From: Scandinavium manionii | Lineage (GTDB): Bacteria > Pseudomonadota > Gammaproteobacteria > Enterobacterales > Enterobacteriaceae | Direction of reading: 5' to 3' | Length of the DNA: 64,000 nt | Assembly: GCF_024764775.1 (NCBI RefSeq) | Contig: NZ_JALIGC010000033.1 | Location: 124,001 to 188,000 of the forward strand | Shown: positions 17,652 to 26,033 of the stretch, piece after piece | Position numbering within the stretch: position 1 is the first letter of the stretch | Layout of the letters: every line of letters begins with the position of its first letter | Position numbers and translations under genes: made by a program | The notes under the pieces: model-generated | The model's input: only the letters and a program-made list of their open reading frames with translations | Databases searched by the model: none | What the model was told of the DNA's origin: nothing

Positions 17652-17926
17652 GAGCAGCTCCTGCAAACGGCACAGTCTGTCTTCGCCATGTCAAAGACCG
17701 GCGAGACTCTCTCGGGGTGATAAAAAAGTGGGGAAGTGGCGGCAGCAAAGTGCCAGGGGGTGAACTGACGTCGGTGACGGTCCATACTTGGGCTATGCCC
17801 TATACTCCTGAGTAATTAAACGGGAAATAAACATATCAGAGACAAAAGCCATCTGGCAAAAATTTACGTCTCTTTGCACTTTTTAGATGATTTTTTGCGC
17901 CCCAAAATTATTCCGTGTGGATGAGT

Positions 17927-17976
17927 AAATTACGGATCTTCATCACATTAATTATTTTTTCACTATCTAAAATAAT
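17927..17976 (+). promoter_or_regulatory. manX control region: CRP-like and Mlc/NagC-like sites
   Basis: A half-perfect CRP site (right half TCACA at 17943-17947) abuts an inverted repeat with arms ATTATTTT (17951-17958) and AAAATAAT (17969-17976). AT-rich repeats of this form suit the Mlc/NagC repressor family, and E. coli manXYZ is known to be controlled by CRP-cAMP and Mlc. The remainder of the 440-bp gap between yoaE and manX shows no gene. Confidence 0.6.
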
Positions 17977-18090
17977 TCACGGAAGTTATTAGAATTTTAA
18001 CTCTAACCCCCATCTGAATCGATTCGGTGAAAATCGACGGTTCATAAAACGGCAGTGGTCTTGTCGTAACGATAATAAAGGAGGTAGCAA

Positions 18091-19059
18091 GTGACGATTG
18101 CTATTGTAATAGGCACACATGGTTGGGCTGCAGAACAGCTGCTGAAAACAGCAGAAATGCTGTTGGGCGAGCAGGAAAACGTCGGCTGGATCGATTTCGT
18201 GCCAGGCGAGAATGCAGAAACGCTTATCGAAAAGTACAACGCACAGCTTGCGAAACTAGACACCACTAAAGGTGTGCTATTTCTCGTCGATACATGGGGT
18301 GGTAGCCCGTTCAATGCTGCCAGCCGCATTGTCGTCGATAAAGAGCATTATGAAGTTATCGCCGGGGTCAACGTTCCGATGCTGGTCGAAACCTTCATGG
18401 GCCGTGACGATAACCCGAGCTTTGATGAACTGGTCGCAGTGGCCGTTGAAACAGGTCGCGAAGGCGTGAAAGCGCTGAAAGCGAAACCTGCCGAGAAAGC
18501 CGCGCCGGTCGCTGTGGCCGAAGCACCGAAAGCCAATGTTCCGGCAAAACCGATGGGCCCGAATGACTATATGGTTATCGGCCTTGCGCGTATCGATGAC
18601 CGTTTGATTCACGGTCAGGTCGCAACCCGCTGGACTAAAGAAACCAACGTTACCCGCATCATTGTCGTCAGTGACGAGGTCGCAGCAGATACCGTTCGTA
18701 AAACCCTGCTGACTCAGGTTGCACCTCCGGGGGTTACCGCGCACGTTGTCGATGTGGCAAAAATGATCCGCGTTTACAACAACCCGCAATATGCCGGTGA
18801 TCGTGTGATGCTGCTGTTTACCAACCCAACGGACGTTGAACGCATCGTTGAACAAGGCGTGAAAATTACCACGGTGAATATCGGTGGTATGGCCTTCCGT
18901 CAGGGTAAAACACAGGTAAACAACGCGATTTCAGTCGACGAAAAAGATATCGAAGCCTTCAATAAACTGAATGCACGCGGTATTGAACTGGAAGCACGTA
19001 AAGTTTCTACCGACCAGAGACTGAAAATGATGGATTTGATCAGCAAAGTCGGGAAATAA
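18091..19059 (+). CDS. manX: Mannose PTS EIIAB component
   Basis: ManX is the cytosolic phosphotransfer protein of the mannose/glucose/glucosamine phosphotransferase system. The 322-residue protein has the IIA domain first with the phosphorylated His at residue 10 (IGTHGW). An Ala/Pro-rich linker follows near 132-155, and then the IIB domain with its phosphorylated His in RIDDRLIHGQVATRW. The start is GTG with a strong AAGGAGG site upstream. Phosphate passes from HPr to IIA, IIB and then the sugar entering through ManYZ. First gene of manXYZ. Confidence 0.97.
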   Translation: MTIAIVIGTHGWAAEQLLKTAEMLLGEQENVGWIDFVPGENAETLIEKYNAQLAKLDTTKGVLFLVDTWGGSPFNAASRIVVDKEHYEVIAGVNVPMLVETFMGRDDNPSFDELVAVAVETGREGVKALKAKPAEKAAPVAVAEAPKANVPAKPMGPNDYMVIGLARIDDRLIHGQVATRWTKETNVTRIIVVSDEVAADTVRKTLLTQVAPPGVTAHVVDVAKMIRVYNNPQYAGDRVMLLFTNPTDVERIVEQGVKITTVNIGGMAFRQGKTQVNNAISVDEKDIEAFNKLNARGIELEARKVSTDQRLKMMDLISKVGK

Positions 19060-19120
19060 CCCCCCACCCTGCTGATCACTGAATTTTCACACTTAAGGCT
19101 TATGTTATAGGAGAAGTACA

Positions 19121-19918
19121 ATGGAGATTACCACTCTTCAGATTGTGCTGGTGTTCATCGTCGCGTGTATCGCGGGTATGGAATCCGTACTCGATGAATT
19201 TCAGTTCCACCGTCCGCTGGTGGCTTGTACCCTGATTGGTGCAGTCCTCGGCGACATGAAAACCGGTATTATCATCGGTGGTACCCTGGAAATGATCGCC
19301 CTGGGCTGGATGAACATCGGTGCGGCTGTTGCACCTGATGCGGCATTGGCATCTATCATTTCTACCGTTCTGGTTATCGCGGGCCATCAAAGCATCGGCG
19401 CCGGTATCGCACTGGCAATCCCACTGGCAGCAGCGGGCCAGGTTCTGACCATCATCGTTCGTACTATCACCGTGGCATTCCAGCACGCGGCAGATAAGGC
19501 GGCTGATACAGGCAACCTGACGGCGCTCTCCTGGCTGCATGTTTCTTCTCTGTTCCTGCAAGCAATGCGTATCGCAATCCCAGCGGTTATCGTGGCTATC
19601 TCTGTAGGCACCAGCGAAGTACAGAGCATGCTGAACGCAATCCCTGAAGTGGTGACCGGCGGTCTGAATATCGCTGGCGGCATGATCGTGGTTGTTGGTT
19701 ACGCGATGGTTATCAACATGATGCGTGCTGGCTACCTGATGCCATTCTTCTATCTTGGCTTCGTTACCGCAGCATTCACCAACTTCAACCTGGTCGCCCT
19801 GGGTGTGATTGGTGCAGTTATGGCAATTCTGTATATCCAGCTGAGCCCTAAATACAATCGTGTTGCGGGTGGCCAGGTACAGGCTGCTAACAACGATCTC
19901 GATAACCAACTGGACTAA
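19121..19918 (+). CDS. manY: Mannose PTS EIIC component
   Basis: ManY is one of the two inner-membrane subunits that form the sugar channel of the mannose PTS. The 265-residue protein is very hydrophobic, with the family's repeated Gly-rich membrane segments (for example LVACTLIGAVLGDMKTG and GGTLEMIALGWMNIGAAVAP). It lies 61 bp after manX with a GGAG ribosome site and 12 bp before the ManZ start used here. In E. coli the ManYZ complex is also the entry route for phage lambda DNA and the target of some class II bacteriocins. Confidence 0.97.
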   Translation: MEITTLQIVLVFIVACIAGMESVLDEFQFHRPLVACTLIGAVLGDMKTGIIIGGTLEMIALGWMNIGAAVAPDAALASIISTVLVIAGHQSIGAGIALAIPLAAAGQVLTIIVRTITVAFQHAADKAADTGNLTALSWLHVSSLFLQAMRIAIPAVIVAISVGTSEVQSMLNAIPEVVTGGLNIAGGMIVVVGYAMVINMMRAGYLMPFFYLGFVTAAFTNFNLVALGVIGAVMAILYIQLSPKYNRVAGGQVQAANNDLDNQLD

Positions 19919-19930
19919 CAGGTGAGCGAA

Positions 19931-20782
19931 ATGGTTGATATTACAAAAACAACTCAAGAGAAAAAACTCACTCAGAGCGACATCCGTGCTGTATTCCTGC
20001 GTTCGAACCTGTTCCAGGGTTCATGGAACTTCGAACGTATGCAGGCGCTGGGCTTCTGCTTCTCCATGGTGCCGGCAATTAAACGCCTGTATCCGGAAAA
20101 CAACGAAGCACGCCGTCAGGCGATTAAACGTCACCTGGAGTTCTTCAACACCCATCCATACGTTGCGGCTCCGGTTCTCGGCGTAACGCTGGCGATGGAA
20201 GAGCAGCGTGCTAACGGCGCAGAGATCGACGATGGTGCCATCAACGGTATCAAAGTTGGTCTGATGGGTCCGCTGGCCGGTGTTGGTGACCCAATTTTCT
20301 GGGGTACTGTTCGTCCGGTATTCGCAGCCCTTGGTGCGGGCATCGCCATGAGCGGTAGCCTGCTCGGTCCACTGCTGTTCTTCATCCTGTTCAACGCCGT
20401 GCGTCTGGCAACCCGTTACTACGGCGTCGCTTACGGTTACCGCAAAGGTGTGGACATCGTTAAGGACATGGGCGGCGGCTTCCTGCAGAAATTGACAGAG
20501 GGGGCGTCAATCCTCGGCCTGTTTGTCATGGGGGCCTTGGTTAACAAGTGGACGCACGTGAACATTCCGTTGGTGGTGTCGAAAATCACCGGTTCCGACG
20601 GTCAGGTTCACGTTACCACCGTGCAGACTATCCTTGACCAGCTGATGCCAGGTCTGGTGCCACTGCTGTTGACCTTCGCCTGTATGTGGCTGCTGCGTAA
20701 GAAAGTTAACCCGCTGTGGATCATCGTTGGCTTCTTCGTCATCGGTATCGCCGGTTATGCGGTTGGCCTGCTGGGCCTGTAA
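19931..20782 (+). CDS. manZ: Mannose PTS EIID component
   Basis: ManZ is the second inner-membrane subunit of the mannose permease. The protein starts with a soluble segment (KLTQSDIRAVFLRSNLFQGS) and ends in several membrane helices. Motifs PLAGVGDPIFWGTVRP and GGFLQKLTEGASILGLFVMG are characteristic of IID proteins. The ATG reading MVDITKTT gives 283 residues, the E. coli length. A GTG three codons earlier (MSEMVD) would give 286, and both are served by the CAGGTGAG sequence. Last gene of the operon, followed by a strong terminator. Confidence 0.96.
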   Translation: MVDITKTTQEKKLTQSDIRAVFLRSNLFQGSWNFERMQALGFCFSMVPAIKRLYPENNEARRQAIKRHLEFFNTHPYVAAPVLGVTLAMEEQRANGAEIDDGAINGIKVGLMGPLAGVGDPIFWGTVRPVFAALGAGIAMSGSLLGPLLFFILFNAVRLATRYYGVAYGYRKGVDIVKDMGGGFLQKLTEGASILGLFVMGALVNKWTHVNIPLVVSKITGSDGQVHVTTVQTILDQLMPGLVPLLLTFACMWLLRKKVNPLWIIVGFFVIGIAGYAVGLLGL

Positions 20783-20807
20783 TTACACGATTATGACTCG
20801 TATGACG

Positions 20808-20830
20808 CCGGGGGCTTGCCCCCGGTTTTT
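20808..20830 (+). terminator. manXYZ terminator
   Basis: The arms CCGGGGG and CCCCCGG with a 4-base loop are followed by five T residues, 25 bp after the manZ stop. Confidence 0.93.
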
Positions 20831-20845
20831 ATTTCTGGAGGTTTA

Positions 20846-21304
20846 ATGGCTATCACGGATTGGGTGCTGGTGCTGTTCATTGTGGCCCTGCTGGCCTATG
20901 CGATTTACGATCAATTCATCATGCCGCACCTGAACGGCCCCGTGCTGCTCGCTATCCCCCTGCTCCGCCGTGGACGTGTCGATGGGATAATCTTCGTGGG
21001 CCTGGTGGCGATTCTTATTTATCAAAACGTTAATGCCAATGGCCAATTAATAACCACATGGTTATTATGTGCGCTGGCGTTAATGGGCTTATATCTGTTT
21101 TGGATCCGAACCCCAAAAATTATTTTTAAACCAGAAGGCTTTTTCTTTACCAATGTATGGATTGCCTGGCCCCGGATTAAAGAGATGAATTTATCTGAAG
21201 ATGGGGTGTTGGTAATGCAATTAGAAAAACGTCGCCTTCTTGTACGCGTGCGAAATATCGACGATCTTGAACGCATCTACAAACTTGTGTCGACATCTCA
21301 ATAA
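20846..21304 (+). CDS. yobD: YobD, UPF0266 inner-membrane protein
   Basis: This is a 152-residue membrane protein with three hydrophobic helices in the first 95 residues (about 5-22, 46-62 and 70-87) and a soluble C-terminal domain ending in LVRVRNIDDLERIYKLV. It is clearly homologous to and the same length as E. coli YobD. The ATG reading MAITDWVL is chosen because of the TGGAGG site 5 bases upstream; a longer frame begins inside the manZ terminator. Its place between manXYZ and mntP is conserved. Function is unknown. Confidence 0.92.
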   Translation: MAITDWVLVLFIVALLAYAIYDQFIMPHLNGPVLLAIPLLRRGRVDGIIFVGLVAILIYQNVNANGQLITTWLLCALALMGLYLFWIRTPKIIFKPEGFFFTNVWIAWPRIKEMNLSEDGVLVMQLEKRRLLVRVRNIDDLERIYKLVSTSQ

Positions 21305-21310
21305 GTTACA

Positions 21311-21330
21311 ATTATAGCCATTGCTATACA
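21311..21330 (+). promoter_or_regulatory. MntR box 1 upstream of mntP
   Basis: The 14-base core ATAGCCATTGCTAT differs at one position from the reverse complement of the MntR consensus core (ATAGCAAAGGCTAT). MntR with manganese is known to activate mntP in E. coli. Confidence 0.75.
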
Positions 21331-21353
21331 TGAAGTTATTTTAGACAAATGAT

Positions 21354-21373
21354 TTTATAGCACTGGCTATATT
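21354..21373 (+). promoter_or_regulatory. MntR box 2 upstream of mntP
   Basis: The core ATAGCACTGGCTAT differs at two positions from the MntR consensus core. Its centre is 43 bp from box 1, about four helical turns, so two dimers could sit on the same face of the DNA. Confidence 0.65.
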
Positions 21374-21424
21374 CCAACGATTTTCACCTCATATTTATTA
21401 ACGTTTTTATCACCCATAAACCCA

Positions 21425-21440
21425 AATGAAAATCGTTATC
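21425..21440 (+). promoter_or_regulatory. Fur-like box upstream of mntP
   Basis: AATGAAAATCGTTATC matches 14 of 16 bases of the central Fur consensus AATGATAATCATTATC. It lies between the MntR boxes and the riboswitch. Iron-dependent input to manganese export is plausible but unproven here. Confidence 0.5.
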
Positions 21441-21507
21441 AATTAGTGATTTATATAACGATTTTTTGTTATTGTTTTATTTTCTCAAATTATGTTAAGG
21501 TTGCGCC

Positions 21508-21620
21508 CGTCGTTGGGGAGTAGCCGATTTCCTTTCCCGGAAATGTACGTGTCAACATACTCGTTGCAAAACGTGGTGCGTACGGTTTATCAGCATGATG
21601 GACAGGCGAGACCATAGACA
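21508..21620 (+). ncRNA. yybP-ykoY manganese riboswitch
   Basis: The conserved parts of the Mn2+-sensing yybP-ykoY aptamer are present in order: GGGGAGTAGCC near the 5' end, the TCAACATACTCG segment at 21552-21563, a central CGTGGTGCGTACGG, and the 3' closing segment GGCGAGACCATAG. It sits about 85 bp before the mntP start, leaving room for an expression platform that could mask the ribosome site. The aptamer ends are approximate. Confidence 0.9.
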
Positions 21621-21703
21621 TATCACTGCTATACGTTGGAATGACGTATGTTTACTGGGGGCAGCGGTATGTCATATGGATATTTCCCCGGTCAGGACAA
21701 GCG

Positions 21704-22270
21704 ATGAATCTCTCAGCCACTATCCTACTCGCCTTTGGTATGTCGATGGACGCCTTTGCCGTCTCGATAAGCAAAGGTGCATCTCTGCACAAACCAAAGT
21801 TCTCTGAAGCACTGCGTACCGGTCTTATTTTTGGCTGCGTTGAAGCTATCACCCCGCTTGTTGGCTGGGGTATGGGCATGCTCGCCAGCCAGTTCGTGCT
21901 CGAATGGAACCACTGGATTGCCTTCGTACTGTTAGTTTTCCTTGGCGGTCGAATGCTGATTGAAGGTTGGCGTGGGAATGAAGATAGCGAAGAAAAAGCC
22001 CCGACTCGCCACGGTTTCTGGCTGCTGGTGACGACGGCAATTGCCACCAGCCTCGATGCGATGGCTGTGGGTGTAGGTCTTGCCTTCTTACAGGTGAATA
22101 TCATTTACACCGCGTTGGCCATTGGCTGTGCAACGCTGGTGATGACGACGATTGGAATGATGGTCGGCCGCTTTATTGGGCCCCTGTTGGGCAAACGCGC
22201 CGAGATGCTCGGCGGTATCGTGCTGATTGGCATTGGCGTCCAGATCCTCTGGAGCCACTTCACGGGTTAA
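21704..22270 (+). CDS. mntP: Manganese exporter MntP
   Basis: MntP is the inner-membrane manganese efflux pump. The 188-residue protein has six membrane segments and the two pseudo-repeat acidic motifs, AFGMSMDAFAVSI near residues 10-22 and TAIATSLDAMAVGVGLA near 110-126, whose Asp residues are needed for transport. The ATG reading MNLSATILL is chosen because it gives the family length and is preceded by AGGA at 7 bases. A longer frame runs into the riboswitch. The stop overlaps that of rlmA by a few bases. Confidence 0.96.
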   Translation: MNLSATILLAFGMSMDAFAVSISKGASLHKPKFSEALRTGLIFGCVEAITPLVGWGMGMLASQFVLEWNHWIAFVLLVFLGGRMLIEGWRGNEDSEEKAPTRHGFWLLVTTAIATSLDAMAVGVGLAFLQVNIIYTALAIGCATLVMTTIGMMVGRFIGPLLGKRAEMLGGIVLIGIGVQILWSHFTG

Positions 22271-23061
22271 TCGTTCCGCTGCCAGACCTGAATAAGAAAA
22301 TCAGTCTGGCAGTCAAATGTTTCAAGCCCTGCCAGTTCTTCCCACACTTCCGGTTTTGCGCGCCAGGCAAATGGGGTCATTTGCAGCAGCGCCACGGCTT
22401 CGCTTCCCGATAAGGTCATCGGATACGCCAGTTGTTTCTGCTCCACTTTCTCAAAACCCGGTAACGCTTCGCTGTTCGCGTCATGCAAACGAATCTCGTC
22501 GTAGATAAGCCCTTTCAGTTCCATCAGATGTCGTGGTCCTGGCGTCGCGGTGATCACCACGCCACCCGGCTTCACAACTCGTTCCAGCTCCTGTGGATTA
22601 CACGGGGCGTAAATTCGCACGACCGCATCCATGCAGGCATCGCTATAAGGCAGACGTTGGCTGGAGGCCACGCAAAACTCCACCTGAGAATAGCGCTTCG
22701 CGCCGTAACGCACGGCGATTTTGGATACGTCCAGGCCCCAGGTGTGCTCGGCGAGCGCCGCAAAGGCGTGCGTGTAATAGCCTTCGCCACAGCCAATATC
22801 GAGAATGTTTTTTGGTGAAGAATGTTTGAGAATGTCGCTGATGGCATCGCGCAGCGGCTGATAATGGCCCGCGTCAAGAAAGGCGCGACGTGCCTGCATC
22901 ATTTCCGCGCTGTCACCCGGATCGCGCGACCGCTTGTGCTGCACCGGCAACAGATTAATGTACCCTTCTTTCGCCAGGTCGAACTGGTGACGCTGAGGGC
23001 AAATGTAGCTGTTGTTGTGGCGCTCAAGCGGCGCATGACAAAGAGGACAACTCCAGGACAT
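22267..23061 (-). CDS. rlmA: 23S rRNA (guanine-745-N1)-methyltransferase
   Basis: RlmA methylates N1 of G745 in 23S rRNA using S-adenosylmethionine. The 264-residue protein has an N-terminal zinc ribbon (CPLC...CPQRH, three Cys and one His) that helps recognise RNA, followed by the Rossmann methyltransferase domain with motif I ILDIGCGEGYYTHAF near residues 91-105. Length is close to the 269 of E. coli. The gene converges on mntP and lies downstream of the second PBP gene on the same strand, 62 bp away. Confidence 0.95.
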   Translation of the reverse strand: MSWSCPLCHAPLERHNNSYICPQRHQFDLAKEGYINLLPVQHKRSRDPGDSAEMMQARRAFLDAGHYQPLRDAISDILKHSSPKNILDIGCGEGYYTHAFAALAEHTWGLDVSKIAVRYGAKRYSQVEFCVASSQRLPYSDACMDAVVRIYAPCNPQELERVVKPGGVVITATPGPRHLMELKGLIYDEIRLHDANSEALPGFEKVEQKQLAYPMTLSGSEAVALLQMTPFAWRAKPEVWEELAGLETFDCQTDFLIQVWQRND

Positions 23062-23123
23062 GATGACTCCGATATCATTGAAAGGGCGAAAGTGTAACGC
23101 TATTCGCCCTTCAGGTGAATGGA

Positions 23124-24857
23124 TTACCGCGCGGGAGCGAGTGTGTCGTTGTGATGCGTGACGATTAAGTTCGGTGAGCCAGGAGCCAGTCCGTCTGGCA
23201 TCACGTTTTCGAGACGCAAAACGTCGCCCATGATTTGGCTGAATACCGGCGCGGCAACCGCACCACCGTAGTATTTACCATTCTCAGGATCGTTTATCAC
23301 CACCACCAGCGCATATTTCGGGTTACTGGCCGGGGCGACACCTGCCGTGTAAGCAATATATTTGTCGATATATTTACCATCCGGACCGATTTTTTTCGCC
23401 GTCCCGGTTTTCACCGCCACGCGATAGTCATTAACTGCGGCCTTGATTCCGCCGCCGCCGGGCAGCGCCACGCTTTCCATCATGTGCTCTACCTGATGCA
23501 CAATTTCATCAGACATGACCCGATGGCCCATCACTGGCGGATCGATACGCGTAATAGACAAGGGACGAGAGATCCCGAAGCCACCGATCGTCGCGTAAAC
23601 GTGCGCCAACTGAAGCGGCGTGATCATCAGACCGTAGCCGAAGGAAAATGTCGCCCTGTCGAGCTTTCCCCAGGAACGACGATTCGGCAGAAAACCCTGG
23701 CTTTCACCGGTTAAGCCCAACCCGGTCGGTTGGCCAAAGCCGAAGCCTTTGTAGGTATCAAGCAGGCGTTGAATCGGCATCGCCAGAGAAAGATGCGACA
23801 CGCCGGTATCACTCGATTTTTGCAGAATGCCGGTGAGGCTCAGCTCAGGGTAGTAGCCCACGTCACGAATGCGGTGACCATCCAGGGTGTACGGATGGGT
23901 ATCAACCACGCTGTCAGGGCGAACAATACCCTGCTGCAATGCGGTCATGATGACCAAAGGTTTAACCGTTGAGCCCGGCTCAAAGGTGTCGCTGATCGCG
24001 CGGTTACGGAAATCATCCAGCGTGGCTTTTTCACGGTTGTTTGGGTTGAAATCCGGATAGCTTGCCATCGCCAAAATTTCGCCGGTATCAATTCGAATCA
24101 ACACAGACGCACCGGATTCAGCTTTATTCCAGCGCACGGCGTTGTCCAGCGCATCTTCAGTGACCGTCTGCAAACGCTCATCAATGCTGAGTTGTAGGTT
24201 ATGCGCAGGGACCGCGGCCTGTTCAGTCAGATTTTCAATCACGTTCCCATGGCGGTCTTTTCGCACCAGTCGCAGACCTGGTTTGCCCTGCATTTGCGCG
24301 TTAAAGCTTTTTTCAACGCCTTCAATGCCCTGGTCATCAATGTTGGTGAAGCCGATAAGATTGGCAGCAACGTGACCGGCAGGATAAAAACGGCGTGATT
24401 CTTCACGAAGATTAATGCCTGGTAGATGGAGTTTATCAATCCAGGCTGCCTGCTGCGGATCGACCTGACGCGCAAGATAAAGGAAACGGGAATGCGGATG
24501 CTGAGTGATTTTAGAAGTCAGATCAGACAATGAGGTGTGTAAGGCATTAGCCAGCGCCTGCCAGCGCGCGCTGTAACCGACGCCACCTTTCGAGAGCAGC
24601 GTTTGTGGATCAACCCAGATTGCGCTAACGGGTACGCTCACCGCCAACGGGCGCCCTTCTCTGTCGATGATCATCCCACGAGGAACATCGATGGGTTCTT
24701 CACGTAAAGAACGCATATCTTCTTGTTTTACCAGATTATCTGGCGAAATTATTTGTAGCCAACCTACGCGGGCCAACAGCAGCCCCAGACAACAACAAAT
24801 ACCTAAACACACCAGGCCAAAACGGACTGGGGTGAAGTGACGGCGATGGTTTTGCAC
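23124..24857 (-). CDS. Second FtsI-type class B penicillin-binding protein (PBP3SAL-like)
   Basis: This is a septal-type transpeptidase of 577 residues. One N-terminal membrane anchor (about 13-31) is followed by the class B dimerisation domain with the RGMIIDREGRPLA motif, then the transpeptidase domain. The active-site motifs are S296-T-V-K299, S348-S-D350 and K483-T-G-T. The middle motif is SSD where E. coli PBP3 has SSN. Gene position, between rlmA and cspC, and length match the extra PBP3 of Salmonella (PBP3SAL, active at acid pH inside host cells). E. coli K-12 has no gene here. The true ftsI of the dcw cluster is expected elsewhere. Role in acid conditions is inferred from Salmonella. 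Confidence 0.9.
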   Translation of the reverse strand: MQNHRRHFTPVRFGLVCLGICCCLGLLLARVGWLQIISPDNLVKQEDMRSLREEPIDVPRGMIIDREGRPLAVSVPVSAIWVDPQTLLSKGGVGYSARWQALANALHTSLSDLTSKITQHPHSRFLYLARQVDPQQAAWIDKLHLPGINLREESRRFYPAGHVAANLIGFTNIDDQGIEGVEKSFNAQMQGKPGLRLVRKDRHGNVIENLTEQAAVPAHNLQLSIDERLQTVTEDALDNAVRWNKAESGASVLIRIDTGEILAMASYPDFNPNNREKATLDDFRNRAISDTFEPGSTVKPLVIMTALQQGIVRPDSVVDTHPYTLDGHRIRDVGYYPELSLTGILQKSSDTGVSHLSLAMPIQRLLDTYKGFGFGQPTGLGLTGESQGFLPNRRSWGKLDRATFSFGYGLMITPLQLAHVYATIGGFGISRPLSITRIDPPVMGHRVMSDEIVHQVEHMMESVALPGGGGIKAAVNDYRVAVKTGTAKKIGPDGKYIDKYIAYTAGVAPASNPKYALVVVINDPENGKYYGGAVAAPVFSQIMGDVLRLENVMPDGLAPGSPNLIVTHHNDTLAPAR

Positions 24858-24997
24858 TCCGGCTCCCGATTATGATTTACAACCCAATGATTTAACGTGA
24901 AAAGGGGTCGGGATGAGCGATAAACAATGCTAATAACGATGTGGTTTTGCAACAAAGCGCGACTGCGGGGGTCTGACGGACATACTCAGAAACAAAT

Positions 24998-25026
24998 GTA
25001 AAAAGCCCCGCTAGTGCGAGGCTTTA
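24998..25026 (-). terminator. cspC terminator
   Basis: In the leftward direction AAAGCCTCGC pairs with GCGGGGCTTT (one wobble) around a 4-base loop, followed by a T-run. It lies about 35 bp after the cspC stop. Confidence 0.85.
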
Positions 25027-25059
25027 TGGCTGATGTCAAATGAGATCAGTGTATTCGAA

Positions 25060-25269
25060 TCAGATAGCAGTTACGTTAACTGCAGCTGGGCCTTTCTGGC
25101 CGTCCTGAATTTCGAACTCAACGTTCTGGCCTTCAGCCAGAGTTTTGAAGCCGTTACCCTGGATTGCAGAGAAATGTACGAATACATCTTTGCTGCCGTC
25201 TGCAGGAGTAATGAAGCCAAAACCTTTAGACTCGTTGAACCACTTAACTTGACCTTTAATCTTTGCCAT
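25060..25269 (-). CDS. cspC: Cold-shock-family protein CspC
   Basis: CspC is a constitutive CspA-family RNA-binding protein and RNA chaperone that affects stability of stress-response messages such as rpoS in E. coli. The 69-residue sequence is the same as remembered for E. coli CspC, with RNP1 KGFGFITP and RNP2 VFVHF. The ATG reading MAKIKGQ has AAGGA upstream. A UUG two codons before it (MQMAK) is unlikely. It follows yobF on the same strand, and the two are co-transcribed in E. coli. Confidence 0.97.
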
Positions 25270-25309
25270 TTGCAAAATTCCTTAGAGTGTTTTCTTCGCC
25301 CGAGGGCAC

Positions 25310-25426
25310 TTACATAGCTAAAACTGAGACATTACTGCATGAGGCACTAATATAAGGTTCGGCAGAGAAGCGGTATTCAACGACAACGTGTTTACTCAGG
25401 ACTTCTTTACTGAAAATGCCACACAT
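25310..25426 (-). CDS. yobF: YobF, small stress-induced protein (short form)
   Basis: This is a 38-codon gene directly upstream of cspC. Translation gives MCGIFSKEVLSKHV and then VEYRFSAEPYISASCSNVSV, ending VLAM. Apart from two substitutions it follows E. coli YobF through that point, but a stop comes about nine residues earlier than in the 47-residue E. coli protein. The DNA downstream still resembles the E. coli end in a shifted frame. YobF accumulates under several stresses in E. coli; its function is unknown. Identity is clear. Whether the short C-terminus is lineage-typical is unknown. Confidence 0.9.
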   Translation of the reverse strand: MCGIFSKEVLSKHVVVEYRFSAEPYISASCSNVSVLAM

Positions 25427-26033
25427 AGACAGAACTGTACCTCGTTTAACCCAAAACGTGTTATCACATACTACGTAAATAATGGCAAGCCATTTTTAAA
25501 CATGTCTCGATCGGTCGCACATAACATCGCATTAAGCGATGATCATCTGCACAATTATGCGAAGTTTCATCACTTATCCGACCATCGACCATACCGTCAC
25601 AAGCCCGTCAGACTGCGTATTTTTACGACTTTTTTACCATAGCTCAACGTGTTTACTTCTGCCAGTCTGTCTGCGTGCAAACGCAACATTTTCCTATAGT
25701 TAGACATTTTTGTGCATAAATATGCTTCAATCCTGGCCACTCTCACATATAAAGCGCAGACTAATCATCAATATTAAATATTATTGATGCTGCACCGTAA
25801 TAATGAAAATTTGATGACAGCGCTTCATGATGGGGTAATAAAAACGTTTCGATAAATTGTGATAACGCTTTAATGGATAACGTAAAAGAATTAAAAACTT
25901 TTGAAGGAGAGCATGGACAAATAGCAAGAAGGGTATGAGACCAAAAAGTGATAAAGCATAATAATAAGTTATAGCAATGCATTACGAAATTGAGCATCCC
26001 GGCAGTCAATCTGTTCGACCACCGGGAAGGCTA
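25427..26033. other. AT-rich gap between yobF and yebO
   Basis: About 600 bp of low-GC DNA holds the yobF-cspC leader and promoter region. The longest open frame in it (82 codons, leftward, from 26009) has no recognisable domain or convincing ribosome site. No RNA gene or repeat was recognised. Confidence 0.6.

Noticed and set aside
18277..18855. Leftward open frame of 192 codons opposite manX
   Set aside because: A mirror of the IIA and IIB coding region; no start context or homology.
19100..19957. Leftward open frame of 285 codons opposite manY
   Set aside because: It covers manY exactly, is extremely rich in His, Cys and Asn, and shows no family resemblance; a shadow frame.
21595..21807. 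Rightward 70-codon frame starting in the mntP riboswitch
   Set aside because: It overlaps mntP in another frame and begins within the aptamer; no conserved protein sequence.
25761..26009. Leftward 82-codon frame in the yobF-yebO gap
   Set aside because: No recognisable domain, weak start and strong AT bias; could be random. Recorded as an empty gap instead.
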